Source: Eremophila alpestris peregrina
Lineage: Eukaryota; Chordata; Aves; Passeriformes; Alaudidae
NCBI GenBank assembly: GCA_009792885.1
Contig: WMCF01000034.1
Span: 6,130,908-6,194,907 of the forward strand
Direction of reading: 5' to 3'
DNA: 64,000 nucleotides
The notes below the pieces were generated by a model. The model had not been told where the DNA came from. It was given only the letters and a program-made list of their open reading frames with translations, and made no database searches. Below, piece by piece: positions 27,589 through 40,544 of the stretch (position 1 is the stretch's first letter; every line of letters begins with the position of its first letter). The position numbers were made by a program, and so were the translations under genes.

Positions 27589-27701
27589 AGTCTGTATGAC
27601 TCTCCTAAATTTTGCATTAAACATTAGTTTACACAGACCTGTATATGAGTCTGTATATGACTCCCTTAAATTTTGCATTAAACATTAGTTTACATAGACC
27701 T
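27589..27701. repeat. Two-copy tandem duplication, 59-bp period
   Basis: Copy 1 (27,589-27,640) and copy 2 (27,648-27,701) both run AGTCTGTAT...GACTC...TTTTGCATTAAACATTAG...AGACCT. The central 29 bases are identical, and differences are limited to a few substitutions and small indels nearer the ends. This suggests a more recent event than the 83-bp duplication at 13.9 kb. It is noncoding. Confidence 0.93.
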
Positions 27702-28339
27702 ATTGAAAAAAAAATCAGAAAATGTGTATTATCCATGCTTAAAATTCTCTGACTATGCTGATAGTGTTTGTGAAACCAAATGAAATCCAGTTTCATACAA
27801 TTCTATTCCTTTTGCCTTAAAAATAGCAACAGACACTGATGAACTTAATTTTTGTATCTTTATATATTGACATTTGCTTACTATGCTTGTGACAATACTT
27901 CAGGGTATATTTTTGGTTTTGGCAAGATCACCAAACTTTTCCCCCTCACTACTTTCCCATCTCAGATTAAACGATTGATGGTGACCAATAAAGATGCAGA
28001 ATGTTCCTCAGAGCATGGTAATAAAACGACTCAGCACTTTCTCCCAAATTGCTTTAAAAACACTAAAGCTGGAATTTGTATGTTGCTGAACACTCACATT
28101 TCATTGGCACAAAAGCTGAAAAGCTAGCTGATTCATTGGAACCTTATTTTTTTAATACTTGTACAATTTTGCTGGGCTAGAATCGTTGTGAGACTTAAAA
28201 CTAAGAAAAAAATCCAGATCTGTAAATACATTTGCAAACTAAAACATATCTCATTTACATAATCTCCAACTCTTTCTCAGTACTGTAGTCTTACTTTATG
28301 AAGTTAGAATAAAGCATTTATAAAACAGCTTGGGCTGGT
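27702..28339. other. AT-rich DNA without recognisable genes
   Basis: No recognisable gene. The 91-codon plus-strand frame at 27,852-28,127 has no motif that I recognise. Confidence 0.45.
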
Positions 28340-28455
28340 CTCCTTGGAAGAAACAAGAACATTAGCTAGATCAGGCTTCTCAGAGCTCTGTCCAACCCCA
28401 CCATGAATGGGTCATCAACCACCTCTGTAGGAATATCGTACCATCATCCAAATCT
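28340..28455 (-). mobile_element. CR1 LINE 3'-region fragment
   Basis: On the minus strand this matches the CR1 segment just inside the 3' end. Its complement on the plus strand shows 'tagatcaggcttctcagagctctgtccaacc' followed by 'catcaaccacctctgtagg'. These are diverged forms of the conserved CR1 block, whose usual complement contains 'tagaccaggttgctcagag'. The terminal ATTCTATG repeats are absent, so both ends are truncated. Confidence 0.7.
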
Positions 28456-28634
28456 CAGCAGAGACATGGCAGCTGTGTAAAAGTTGTAGAAAAGAAATTA
28501 CATTTGTCAGTATTGGAAAATTAACCCCTGTTACCATGTTATTCCATATTATAATAATACATGCAAATGAGTGTCAGAACAGGGGAAAGGGAGACAGCAA
28601 ATGGAAAACATATTTAATGAAATAACAGATGCAT

Positions 28635-28932
28635 AAATCATAGAATCATAGAACTCTAGACTCATAGATTATTTCCATTTGGATGGTCATGTAGTAAGCA
28701 ATGCAATAAGCAGTAACATCTCCAACTACATCAGGTAGCACAGAAACTTGGCCAACTGAACCTTGATAGAACATCTCTAGAAATTCACCAGGACCCCCAA
28801 GTCCTTCTCCAGTCTTCCTCTAGAGGGCTTTACATTCCTTCATCCCACAAACAGTTTTGGTCCAACCCAGGAAGAGGCCCATTTCTTAAGCTTGTCCAGA
28901 TTCCTCTGGTCAACATCACTCTGCTCAGAGGC
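28635..28932 (-). mobile_element. CR1 LINE 3' end with internal deletion
   Basis: On the plus strand it starts with AATCATAGAATCATAGAAC, the complement of the CR1 terminal repeats. It then passes through degenerate sequence into 'caccaggacccccaagtccttctcc' and 'cttgtccagattcctctgg', which are complements of a CR1 coding/3' region normally lying well upstream of the terminus. The two parts are closer together than in a full CR1, so internal sequence is missing. It is about 180 bp from the CR1 piece at 28,340-28,455, but that piece lies on the wrong side of the terminus to belong to the same copy. Confidence 0.8.
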
Positions 28933-31827
28933 CCATTGAAGGACTTGAGTAACAGTTTTTCAAAGTACAACATGAAAAACTCTCCCCTGTGATTTTTGTA
29001 ATTAGAAATCTTGCAACACATCTTAATAGTAAACCAACATCTACTAGAAGAGAGACAAAGAGAGGATAAGACGTTAAATTACTAATCAGAGCCCATACTT
29101 ATAAATGTTTCATAAGATTTAAATTAAATTAATTACTCTTATTACAATTAAGGTATGATTTGGGTTAGCAGTTTCTCAATCCTCCACAGATGTCCTGAGA
29201 TGGTGCTGAAATCAGTCAGATTGAACATTAGTTTATTCAATCCAATTGAATAATATGTAGCAAATGAAAAGTAAAAAGTAATGTAAATGTAATGTAAATG
29301 TAAACTCAGATCACACTTTGCACAAATAGTGAGCATAATTCATTACCAGAAAAAGAAATGAAGGGGATTAACTGTAGAGAAAACACTGAATTTTTTGAGA
29401 AATGCAAATTTAATGCAGGAGGTATGGAAGAGATAAATACTTTGAATGTAAAGAATGACCAATAACTTGATGAACATCACAAGCAGAAACTGAAGATCAG
29501 TTTATTGTTAGGATTATTTTTACTTTGAATTATCCTCTGATTCAGACATGAAGCCTCAAGTGTTAGGGAATGAAAACAATTCAAACAGCAATTATTGTAA
29601 AGCTTGGTTGGGAATCTGGAGTAGGACAGAAGACCTTGTAAGTTAGCAGCATTCTACAAGAAAAGATACAAATCATGAGTTTGTGTCATAAATCACAAAG
29701 AAGATTCCTCTAAGTTAAATAATGACATTACTAAGGAAGAAGAGAGTAATTTAATGGATAATTTAATACTGGGATAATAAAAGCAAGTAGTCATATTCTA
29801 GACAAATGTTGTTGAATGCATGCATTTTGAAGCAACTTGGAAGGAACCAGAATGAGTCAAGTGTTGTTAATATTCCTACTGAATTGTGAAATTTGAATCT
29901 CAGTCTTTGTAAAGTGACTTTATTGATTGAATATCATTAAAAATATCTAAATGAACAATTTAGGCAAATTTGGTTTTGAAAAAAAAATCTATTCTAATGC
30001 AGGAATGATAATTACAACATATGGAGTTCTGGTTTTAATTTTCAGAGCAACATGAAAACAGCCTAAATCCTAGTCAAATACTAAATTTTCCTTTGTCCTG
30101 TGGGAGTGTTTCCTTCCCCAATGCTTTTTTCAGTCCATTTCAGTCTTTCTGAGTTCACAGGACTTTCAAAATGCTCCAGAAATTTGAGATTTCTCTCTGT
30201 GACTGTTCCAAGAACAGAATGATACCTAAATTTGCTAATTTTTTCTTATTTCAAATTGTATACTAATGAGAGTTGTTCAATCTTCAGCAAATCACTAATC
30301 TTCTCTGACCCTCTATTTATCTCCATGTAAAATAGGCCTAATAAAAATCCCCCAGTAGCAAGCATGGAATTTAAGCTAGACAAATAGCTTGTAGCAGTAG
30401 AAGAGTAAAACTGGCATAATTAATTGAACTGCAGTGAAACTAATCCTACTGGCAGCAGTAAAATTGTTCAGTCACATAAGTTTTTATTTTGTTACAGTCA
30501 CAAAAATGCTCTAACTGAAGTAAATACAACGTGCCTATCTTTCTGCCCAGTGAAAGGCAGTAGCAGAAACAATAAGTATATTTTTGTTCATGTTGGTAGA
30601 TATACAGCATTTAAGCAAAGGGAGATTAAAATTTAAAAATTCTGATGAATCTGGAAAATTTCCTTTTAGGAGGCTACTGAGTTACCATTGAAACAAAAGT
30701 CACAGTCCTAATTTCAGCCCAGTGAAAAAATACACATAACAAATACATAGGTTCTGATTGAATTTCTCTACTCCTGTAAACTCAGTGTTCCTGGGAATTT
30801 TAGCTTTTTCCTGGGAAAGAGGAAATCCGTAATCATGATGTTTATAAGCACTATTAAGTACAGCAAATAACAAGGTGAATAAGAAAACAACCTACAACAT
30901 TCTTATCGGTCATTTAAATTCTGCTTACTTTTCATAAAGTAACAATTTAGTAGGAGCTTAGATTTGCTAATTGAGAGCCCTCTGAGAGCAACTGATAAAC
31001 CAACTTAAATGAGAAAAATCTTGAAACATTTCTGGTAAGTTATCGATCATTTAAATACGTGAGTTAGTAATACCTTAATTAGATAACTTATACATGAAAA
31101 GAAGGGTACCAAAGAGAATTATCTGATGAAATGACATCCATGAGAAAATAATTGAGTCTAGCTTTTAAGGTTCTTGCATATTTCTGATTTATGGGTTTAC
31201 ATTCTGAAAATTCTAAACTATTGTTGTGGACTTCTACAGATGTATTCATCTTTTTCTCTTGCCATGACACAGGTATCAAACAATGACACAGATTTACTAT
31301 TGTTGACCTATGCAGACAAGCAATGGTTCTTTTGTTAAGATTTTGAGATTGCAGCAGGCACTCTTATCAAAATGAAAAGGATAAGCACATAGATAATTAA
31401 TAATATAACCATGGAAGTCTTTGACTCAACACATTGATTCTTACAGTCAGTGGGCCATGCAATCACAGACATACATTCTTAATTAAAAGAACCCTAGCTA
31501 AAGTCGCACGCACAAAGGATAGAATTGCTAGGTGCAGCTCTGTGCAAAGCATCAGACACTTGGAGAAAAAACACAACATTGCCAAAGTTTTTCTGTCTGT
31601 GTTGTACAACAAATAAGCTCCCTTTGAACGATCTTATGATACCCAAGATTCATCCAAATCATTTTAATTCTGGTACCGAAACACAACTTTCAAACAGTTT
31701 AATTCTGATCTGTAATTTTCCAAAAATGACAAAATGTAGCTGCTGGCAACACTGATCAGTAATGCATCTGTGTTAATGTGCTGAGACTTAAATCATGCTG
31801 AAAAAGGATGCAATGTTTAAAAATACT
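28933..31827. other. AT-rich DNA without recognisable genes
   Basis: No gene or named repeat is recognised. A tiny tandem of GTAAATGTAAT type lies at about 29,280-29,303. Short open frames have no recognisable motif. Confidence 0.5.
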
Positions 31828-31992
31828 AGAATTACAGAATCATAAAATAGTTTGGGGTCGAAGGAACTGGCAAAGACCATCTACAGATGACCTATACAGA
31901 ACCCCCTTGGCAGGGGCACCTTCTGATGGATCAGGTCACTCAAATCTCCACCAAAACTGGCTTTGAAAACATCCAACACTTCCAAACACCGA
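31828..31992 (-). mobile_element. CR1 LINE 3' fragment
   Basis: The plus strand reads GAATTACAGAATCATAAAATAG and then 'tttggggtcgaaggaactggcaaagaccatctacag...acccccttggcaggggcacc'. This is the complement of a CR1 3' end, with the octamer-type terminus first and then the conserved 'cccctgccaaggggg' stem region. It is about 165 bp and 5'-truncated. The small plus-strand open frame across it is antisense to the element. Confidence 0.87.
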
Positions 31993-34900
31993 TTATTCTT
32001 CATCCTCTTATGAATTTTTCATGTTTACATGTAACCCAAAAAATCTGTCTATCTAATGACATTGGTGTCAGGAAAGGTAAAGAATTCCCACAGCAGAATG
32101 TAGGATATATATAGCATTGGAAGAAATCTCAGGCTAGAAAGTGCAGGAAGGAAATTCCTAAAACGATAATTGGAAGGTAGGTGGTGGAAGTTTGGAAGAT
32201 ATTAAATACTTCAGGGTTTTTCTCATTATAATCAGTAATTTTTAATTATATGCAATTAAGCTTGAAAAAATATTATAATTGTTAGAGTTTTTTTATTGAA
32301 TACATAAATTTGTAAAAGATGTTTTTAAAAAGTCACTTTACTGGGGAAAAGAACTGTGTTTTGCATTGAAATATGTTGGCAAAGTAGAGAGGTGGATGGA
32401 TTTTGGAACCTGTGCTTGATAGTTTTCATCTTTGTACAACTTAATGTTTCTAGGTCTCTCTAGTTTTAAGTCATTCTAAGATATTCCATGTAATCCTAAA
32501 GACCTAAATTTGTGGTTTTTTTAGCCCAGCGCTCAAAGCAATCACATTTGATATAAGAAATTCTCCATTCACATCTCTGACCATAAGTGGGCATGAACCT
32601 GGCCTACAGATTTTTGTTTCAGCTAAGTCATAGAAAGCTTGAGAAAATTACATAATTTTGGTCTTGTGCAAAAAGCCCTGTAACCTTGGCCCTTTTAACA
32701 AGAATTAGTCTTGAAAAAGGAAATCATTATTTCTTGAAAGATTAGTAATAGCTTTCCTGAGACTACCCGTGAAAATCCTATATATTGAGCTAGGTTATAT
32801 TTTGTCCTTACCACTGCTTCCCACTATGTTCACACAACATGCTAAATCTCTGAGGGCTGCAATATCCACTCCTGCAAAATGGTCCTAGTTTGCATTTTAA
32901 TGATTACCTTTAAATTTGGTTGGATATATGAAGAACTTTATACAGCTGAGCCCAGGAAATTGAACTTTTTATCATTAAGATCTTCAGTATACATATAAAA
33001 GACAGGACTTTAGATCTGTTGTTCAAAGGAAGGACAATGCTCTTGGATTTTCCAAGGAGCTAGCATATATTCTTTCATCCAGGAACTTGTTCCCTTTTAA
33101 TAAATCTGAGTAAAGGCATTATGAAGTTGCTTTGTCCATTTTGAGATCAAAAAAGTATCAGTAAAACCTTCCTATATGGCAATGTTATGGATATTTGTCA
33201 AAATGCAATTAATTTACACATACTTGGACTGCTATTGTCAGAACACCAACTAAACTAAAAAAGTTTCACTGACTTCTCATTTCTGACAATGAGCTGGTGC
33301 AGGTCATACAAGTACAAGAATGAATTTGAATAAGCTTAATGACACTATACATAGAAAATATTTTTCCTTCTTTAGGTAAGGGAAAATAAATGCATAAAAA
33401 TAGAACTGTCCAGAGAGAAAAACAGATTTAAAGGAGTAAAAAACCACAATAATCTTTCCCTGCTGCACCTTTAGAAGGGCTAAACTGGTATAAATCCACT
33501 GTTATGAAGAATAAAAACAGCATGCAACTGACAGGATGATTATGTTACACCATGGATCATCGTGGAGTTGCAAACAGAGCTGAAGCCCAGGTAGATAGTT
33601 AAATCAGCTTAGTACTTATTTTTACCTGATTCTTACAGGCTTGATTGGATGACAGTAGTATTACCCCCTCTTGGATTTTCCAGCCTAATAGATCATCAGA
33701 TTATTTTGACTTATGCTGACGCTTTCTTGCTTTGTTCCAAACATTTAAGGGTGTTTTTTTAATAACTCTACAATAAGCATATTATATTACTAAATTAGAT
33801 ATCTAAAGCTTATATTTTCATCATCATATCGATTGCCTTTGCTTTTTGGTTTAAGAGTTGATTTTATATTTTTATACCAGGCCTTGATTTTTATTGACTT
33901 ATAATTCTGAAGTACACCATTCTGGAGTAAAGATGTAATTGATGAATTATTCCTTTGAAATTCTTGAGTAACAGAAGAAGCTCTTGTGGAAAACTGTGCT
34001 TACTAATGTTCAGCTAATAATTGCTAGTTTCTATTGAATATGTTTCATATTCCCTGGATTGCATTAAATATACCTTTAAATTTGTTGAAAATACATAATC
34101 TGATCAACTTTTAAATTTTAGTCAAGCATTGAGTAAGAAGGGAAGAAGTAATAGTTTTTCCCTCCTGACATGTTTTTTGCTTCATTTTTCTTCATGAAAG
34201 GTTGTTGTCACGCCATTCTAAATAAATACAGTAATATTTGAAAATGAGTGTTAAATGTAGCAAACAGTTTATGCACAGTTTTCAATTTATTCTTTATTCT
34301 GGAATCAATTTTTTTAGTATTTTGAGTCTGCTGTCATTCCCAATATGAGGAGGAAAGAGAATCTGTGGAATAATTAAGCATGATTTGCACATCTTTTAAC
34401 AAATTAAAGCACATAGTGTAGACTACTGAACTACATCAACATGAATTATGTATTCTGGAGATGAGTGTCTGACAAGCAGATATTATTTGTGTTTGGAGCA
34501 TGTAGTTTGAATGCAAAATGAAAAGACACATTTAAGTGGGGTTTTTTTTTGTTTTGTTGTTTGGTTGCTTTTTTTTTTTCCTGGCATATTTATTCATAGG
34601 ATACTCTTTATTCTATCTTGTATATAGTAATACGTCCTTTCAGCATTCAGTAGTAAGTCCTTTCAGGCTTTCAATTTGTACATGCCATCAATTTGCCTTC
34701 ATCCTGTCATCTGAATTCTGATTCCTGTAGACAGTGAACTTTTGCACTGATTTGCTTCCTGGGATTATCAGAAAAAGTATAATAATGCTGGGTGGAGAAA
34801 AAAAAAATCCATGCCTTAATGTCATTTTTTGGTGTTGTGGTGGTAGCTGAAGAGTAGTACTTGGTCCTTAACATACCAAAAAGATGCTGACACAAGAACC

Positions 34901-37900
34901 TTCACATTTAATTTACAACCAGTGAACAGATTGATTTCTTGAGACCTAGGTTTAAGCCAACAGTCTAGATTTCAGAGGCTGTTGTAGCAATCAGATTGTT
35001 AGTAACTAAGTGTTATTGACATGATACAAGCAGTCATGAGAGGAAAACTTTCTGGTAGATTGGCAATACTATGCTGATCCCATGGTATGTGAGCCTGACA
35101 GAGTGAGGGGGCCCTTTGGAGTGTGATTTGCTGAGTGATTTTCTTAGAGTGAGGGTTTTTTTTTTTTTAAACAGTGAAAGCTGAAAGATAGGAGGCTGCT
35201 ACTTTCTCCATGAGAATCTAAATAGATCTGGCTTGTTCTAAGGATAAATAACAGAAGAAGAAAAGCAAAATGACAGTGAAAATACAAACTTCTTGGTGTT
35301 GTCTGCAATTTAATACAAAATCATAATATTGAGATCTATATTGATATACTTAACTATGTAAATAAGAGAGGCACAAGCTACATAGAGGGGCTCTAAATGA
35401 TAATTATTTCTTGGATGTGTCCTTTCTAGAAAGTTATGAAGTTATTGTAATACAACTAGTGACTTGGAGCAATTACAATTATACAGAAGCATGTGTAGGC
35501 TTTACACATACAAAAAACTCTTTGGTACTGGATATACCAAACAAGTGATGTAATGAGCAGTTAAATTACAATATTTCTTACAATCAATAGGATTTCTTTT
35601 CAGTTAATTCGTTGCACTGACATCTTCTGTTCTTTTTCATGAAGACACTAGGACCAAAGTATTTTTATTTGGAACAGATAATGCAATAATCTTTCCGGAA
35701 AGCTTAATCTTATCCAATATAGGACTATTTAATATATCACAGTGTTTTAAGTAAAAACAATTATAAAATTCAAATTTAAGACTCAGGAGATCATAAACAA
35801 AAAAATGTCAGCATTTCTTGTCATGCTCTAAATTACAAAAATAGCCTTTCACTTAATGAGAATAAATTGACTCAAAATTTCTGTGTTTTTACCGTTTGAA
35901 AATTTATTTACCTAAGACACTTCCAAAAGAGTAGTAGCTTTTCCCCTCAGGGGAATTTTGTTTGTATCAGTGGGAACAAGTCATTAATATGCCATTTTAC
36001 AGTCTTGATTAAAATTGGATATTTTAATTTTGTCAATATCAAAGACTAAATATTTGTAACACTTTGTTTATAGAAGTTTTGATTTAATACAGAGACAGGA
36101 CTTAGTACACAATCAGCAACAGAAAATAACTTTAAAACTTTGAAAGCAATAGTAACATAGTGTTAGTTTCATGTACTTCAAACAAAGTAATAAAAGCAAG
36201 GAGAAAAGAAGACGGGACTTCCACTGCTGGCTGAATCCGTGAATTTTACTTGAACCTCTGATATTTATTTGAACTTGTTCCCCATAATGATGTGCTGATT
36301 GTAGGGGGATGTCTGGAATGGAAAAGTTTCTGATTTGGGAAATTTTGTGCAGTACATCTTCTATAACGTTATTCTACATTGTTACATATATGTTCACACA
36401 GTATCTGAGAGCAGAAGTAAAACTATACAAAAAGTTATTGACTGTAAAGCAGCAGAATAACATTTCATTGATGACCACTGGAAAATATCCATATTTTCAT
36501 GGGCACCATTACATTAATAAAAACAGTCAGAATTGTCCAGTTGGAAACAATCACCCTTTCTAACTGGAACAGTGAAAAAAATTCCATTTAATTCTAACTG
36601 CATCTGTGGGGTCAGAGGAGCTTCCCACAGTGATAGGCTTTTCTATCAGTGATAGGCTGATTAATACTTGCTATTTCCTTAACCTCTTCTAGATACATTT
36701 ACATAAATGTTTATGAAGTAGATCACACACTTGCATTATGCCTGTGATTGTTCTGATGTCCATCCAGATGGATGGACTTCCAGCCCTCTTCTGTATGAGG
36801 AAGAAGCTAATTTTCCATGAGATCAAATGTATCTTGAAATGAGTTTCAAGAGCAAACCTTTCCCCAAAAAGCTTGACTTGTATACAAATTAAACAAACAA
36901 GTGAACAACAAAACCCCCCAACCCAAACCCAACCATCCAATCAAAACCATACAGACACACACTCCCCAATCAACCAATCAACCATACAAAACCATACAAA
37001 AACCCATAATCTTGAGAAAATAAGCACCTATGTCAAATTTCACAATACAATAAAATACTAATAAGATATTTAGGCTTAAGCAAAACTTTTTTATGATACC
37101 TAGGAAGCAAAAAAATGTATATATGAAAGGTTTCACAAAGGGCTTATCTAAAAATTTATTACATTCAATATAAAATTCACTTCTAAAATCAGTAAACCTT
37201 TTATCAATCCCTAAGAATGATGAAAAAAGATGTGTTCTAGGATTCAATTATTTCTTTTAGAAAAACAACTTCATGAATTTTGATTCTTTGAGAGTGCTTT
37301 AGAGCCCAAAGAATGAAAGAGATGTCTTGTATGGAGAGTTGAGAATATATGCTATAGTGGGCAGTTTCCTAAGTATTTTTTCACTTATTGTAAAAGTAAG
37401 CTGAGAACATTTATTTATACAATGTGTCTTTCAATGATGGATAATGGAAAGGTGAGAATTTACTGTTCAAATATGAAGACTCTAAGTTTTGTGACATTTA
37501 GTCACAAACAAACTTAATCCAAAGGTTTGGTGCTGGGCTGAGGAAAAGAAAAATAATGTAATTTCTAGTGTGATGTAAAAACATAAATTAAGGAACAGAA
37601 ATTAAGAACTTTTTTTCTGTGCCTCCATCCTTTTACAAGGGTGAGTGTTAAAATACCCAGGTGGTGATTTATCAGCTTGTGTTGCTCACAGCACACTTTA
37701 TGTAGCTGGATAGTCTTGCAAATTGTTGTGAACACTGGAATTTTTACAGAATTTAGTGACAAATAGTGTTCACTTAAGAAGTAGTCATTTCAAATATTAT
37801 TTGCCATATCTTTGCTAATATGGTTTGTTTAATTTTTTTTATTTGAAATTTATTACTGATATATAGAATAAAAAATGAGTAAATAATTGAACATAATAAT

Positions 37901-38499
37901 TTCTGACTAATTATTCAACAGCTATATGCAACCTATAAATGGAAACAAAATTATGAATAATTTCCAAAGATCAAACAGGATTTAAATTGTTGTAAATATA
38001 ATTCCCTTTCTTGATATTGCCAAAAGCAGAGAAAGGCTGAAATAGATGAGATATTATAGTGTTGGAAATGCCACATTTCCAAGAAAAGAACAAGGAAAAA
38101 AATCAAACCACTAAAAATCTACTTTTGAAGGTCTTTTATCTAAAAAGCAGAATCAAATGCTTTTGATAAGGCAAAGATTTCCAGGAAGGCACCGAGACAG
38201 ATTCAAATGAAATGCCAGTCCCAGTAGATTTTCTAGAAGAAGAAGGACTGTATGCCCAAGAGGACATGGTAATAATGAAATGCTCTTTAATGGCATTAAC
38301 CTTTATTCAGGTGTCTAACAGCATTATGCTGCATAAAGGATTTACCATGGTGTCCTCACCATTGCTGCCAGGATCATAGCAGCATAATTTTTTATACACA
38401 CACACAGTGGAAAATACAAGCAGACATAATACAAAATTCACATTTTTGATTCTTAATATTGTCAAATTAAAAAATGGTGCATTTCAAAATCTACTTATA
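31993..38499. other. Long AT-rich gene-poor stretch
   Basis: About 6.5 kb without recognisable genes. It has low-complexity patches: T-rich with G (34,541-34,580), T-run at about 35,157-35,169, and a C/A-rich, G-poor strand at about 36,885-37,010. A small (CA)n is at about 38,395-38,406. A short local duplication of CAGTGATAGGCT occurs at about 36,629-36,657. Open frames are at most 89 codons and have no recognisable motif. Confidence 0.5.
36885..37010 (+). repeat. C/A-rich low-complexity tract
   Basis: This tract is nearly devoid of G on the plus strand and is built from imperfect AAACCC, CCAATCAA and CCATACAAAA units (complement G/T-rich). It has no regular period and no gene. Its strong strand asymmetry distinguishes it from the surrounding AT-rich DNA. 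The plus-strand open frame through it is Thr/Gln/Asn/Pro-rich because of the composition. Confidence 0.7.
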
Positions 38500-39190
38500 T
38501 TCAACAGATCCTCCTAGAAGCCATGCTAAGGCACATGGAGGACAGAGAGGGGGTTCAGGAGAGCCAGCATGGCTCCATCAAGGGCAAGTCCAGCCTGATC
38601 ATCATAGAGGCCTTCTATGATGGAGTGAGTCCATCAGTGGACAAGGGAAGGGCTACAGGTGTCATTTATCAGAACGTCTGGAAAGCCTTTGACATGGTCC
38701 CCTACAACACCCTTCCCTTTAAATTGGAAAGAAATGGATTTGGTGGGTGGGCTGCTACGTGGTCAAGGAGTTGGTTGATGGTGGTGTCCAAAGGGTAGTG
38801 ATCAACAGCTCACAGCCACAATGAACATCAGTGACAAGTGGAGTCCTTCAGTTATTAGCTGGGTTCCTCCATTCTTATTTAAGGTCCTCATTGATGACAT
38901 AGTTAAAGGGATCAAGTGCATGCTCAACAAATTTGCAGGTAACACCAAGCTGAGTGGCGCACCTGAAGGACAGGATGCCTTCCCGGGGGACTTGGACAAG
39001 TCCAGGGAGTGAACCCACAAAAATGTGATGATGTTTAACAAGACCAAGTGCAAAGTGCTGCACCTAGGTTGGAGCAACCTAAAGTACCAACATCTGTGTG
39101 AAGAGATGGGCAGATGGAGAGCAGCCCTGCCAGGAAGGACTTGGGTATCATGATGGGTGAGCATGACCAGCCATGTGCAACAAAAATATC
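38500..39190 (+). mobile_element. CR1-type LINE fragment with RT remnants
   Basis: Translated in pieces, this shows degenerate CR1 reverse-transcriptase motifs in the correct order. They are a GSIKGKSS block (family pattern G-F-x-x-G-R-S), YQNVWKAFDMVPYNT (family pattern YLDFSKAFDTVPH) near 38,670-38,710, and KFAGNTKLSG near 38,930-38,955 (family pattern KFADDTKLSG). The catalytic Asp pair is replaced by Gly-Asn. Frame changes and an in-frame TGA near 39,010 break the reading. The next block, aagtgcaaagtgctgcaccta, belongs to the same ORF. The copy stops at about 39,190 with no 3' UTR or terminal repeats. It is inactive and older-looking than the copy at 40.5 kb. Confidence 0.88.
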
Positions 39191-40544
39191 TGAGATAAGC
39201 ACTGGGTTCTCAGTGCCAACAATTTTGATCTGCTAATCTCTGCTTACTAGCTCTCTCTAATGTTGATGAATGCATAAATGGTCATTTTATAGAATCTGAG
39301 GTCTTAGTAGATTTCTACACAAGAAAGAGAGGAGGGGCATCGTAACTGGAGTTAATCTGCATGAAGTTTAGAGAAGTAATTTATGTTTAGAAAGTATTTC
39401 TACCATGTGTTCATGATAACTAAATTTATATTTCCTTACTTAGGATAGGAAATTGATTGTGCTGGCAGTGATTGCAATAACAACACCTATACTTGGAATA
39501 ATTATTTCTTACTCATTTTCAAGGATTAAATCTCTAAGTTAAGTGTATCACAAATGCAGTGGAAACATATTTGTCTTGATAACACATGTCATAGCAATAA
39601 ATAATAAGTCCTCAGAAGAATCCTGGAATTCTTGAGATCCAACTGTTTAACAATTGACTATATGACTACATGCTAATAAAAGAGCAAACGGAAGTGTATC
39701 AACTGAATTCCAGTTCTATAACTCTTAATACCTATAATGCATCCATAAAATCTGACCCAGACACCTGTGGTTTCCATTGCAATCCATGAAGAAAAGAAGT
39801 CATTATTCAAGTGCAGTTCATCCTAAAGCAGATGTCTGAAATACTTTAGCCTACTTTTAGACATACTGATTAAGGTAAGATGGATCACGCCCATTAAGTG
39901 CCTATTGATTGAAAAGGGAAGCTTAGACGACTAGGTGAGGTTAGAAAGCAGACTTTCAAAGTTAGTTGAATCTCATCCACAGTATTTTACAAATGCCTTG
40001 CAGTATATTTAATGTGTCTTCATAGTTACCATTGCCTTACGTGCAGTATTCTAAATACTGCTGCAGCTAACCAAATTTGTCCTACATACAACTCTGAAAA
40101 ACATTCTAAAAATTTACTGCTTGAGGTGGTACCAACAGACTTTTTAAAATAATTTTGTTCATGTTGGCTCATTGATTACAAAAGAAGGAATTTTATTCTT
40201 CAATGCATTTTATCCTACTCCCTGCATTTCTGATATTTATCTTTTAGTTCCATACTCTGGAATGTATATCTGCCACAGAGAAAGTAGGTACTGATAAACT
40301 ACACATGAAAAGACTTTTATTACACAAATAAGAAAAACAGATGAGCAAAGCAAAGTATTATTTCTCACTGGAAAAAAAATCTCTGAGTAGCTAGAGATAT
40401 TGAGGGGTATTCATATGAATAATGATCAATCAATTGTTACCTAAAGATGTTAAAAGCCACTGTACAAAAAATCACTGACTTGGTTTCCAATAATAATATT
40501 GCAATTTCTCACTACTGGATTATATATGTATTAATGATAAAAGG
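39191..40544. other. AT-rich spacer between two CR1 copies
   Basis: No gene or recognisable repeat lies in this 1.35-kb stretch. It separates two same-strand CR1 fragments. The sequence has no CR1 character, so the flanking copies are separate insertions. Confidence 0.5.
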
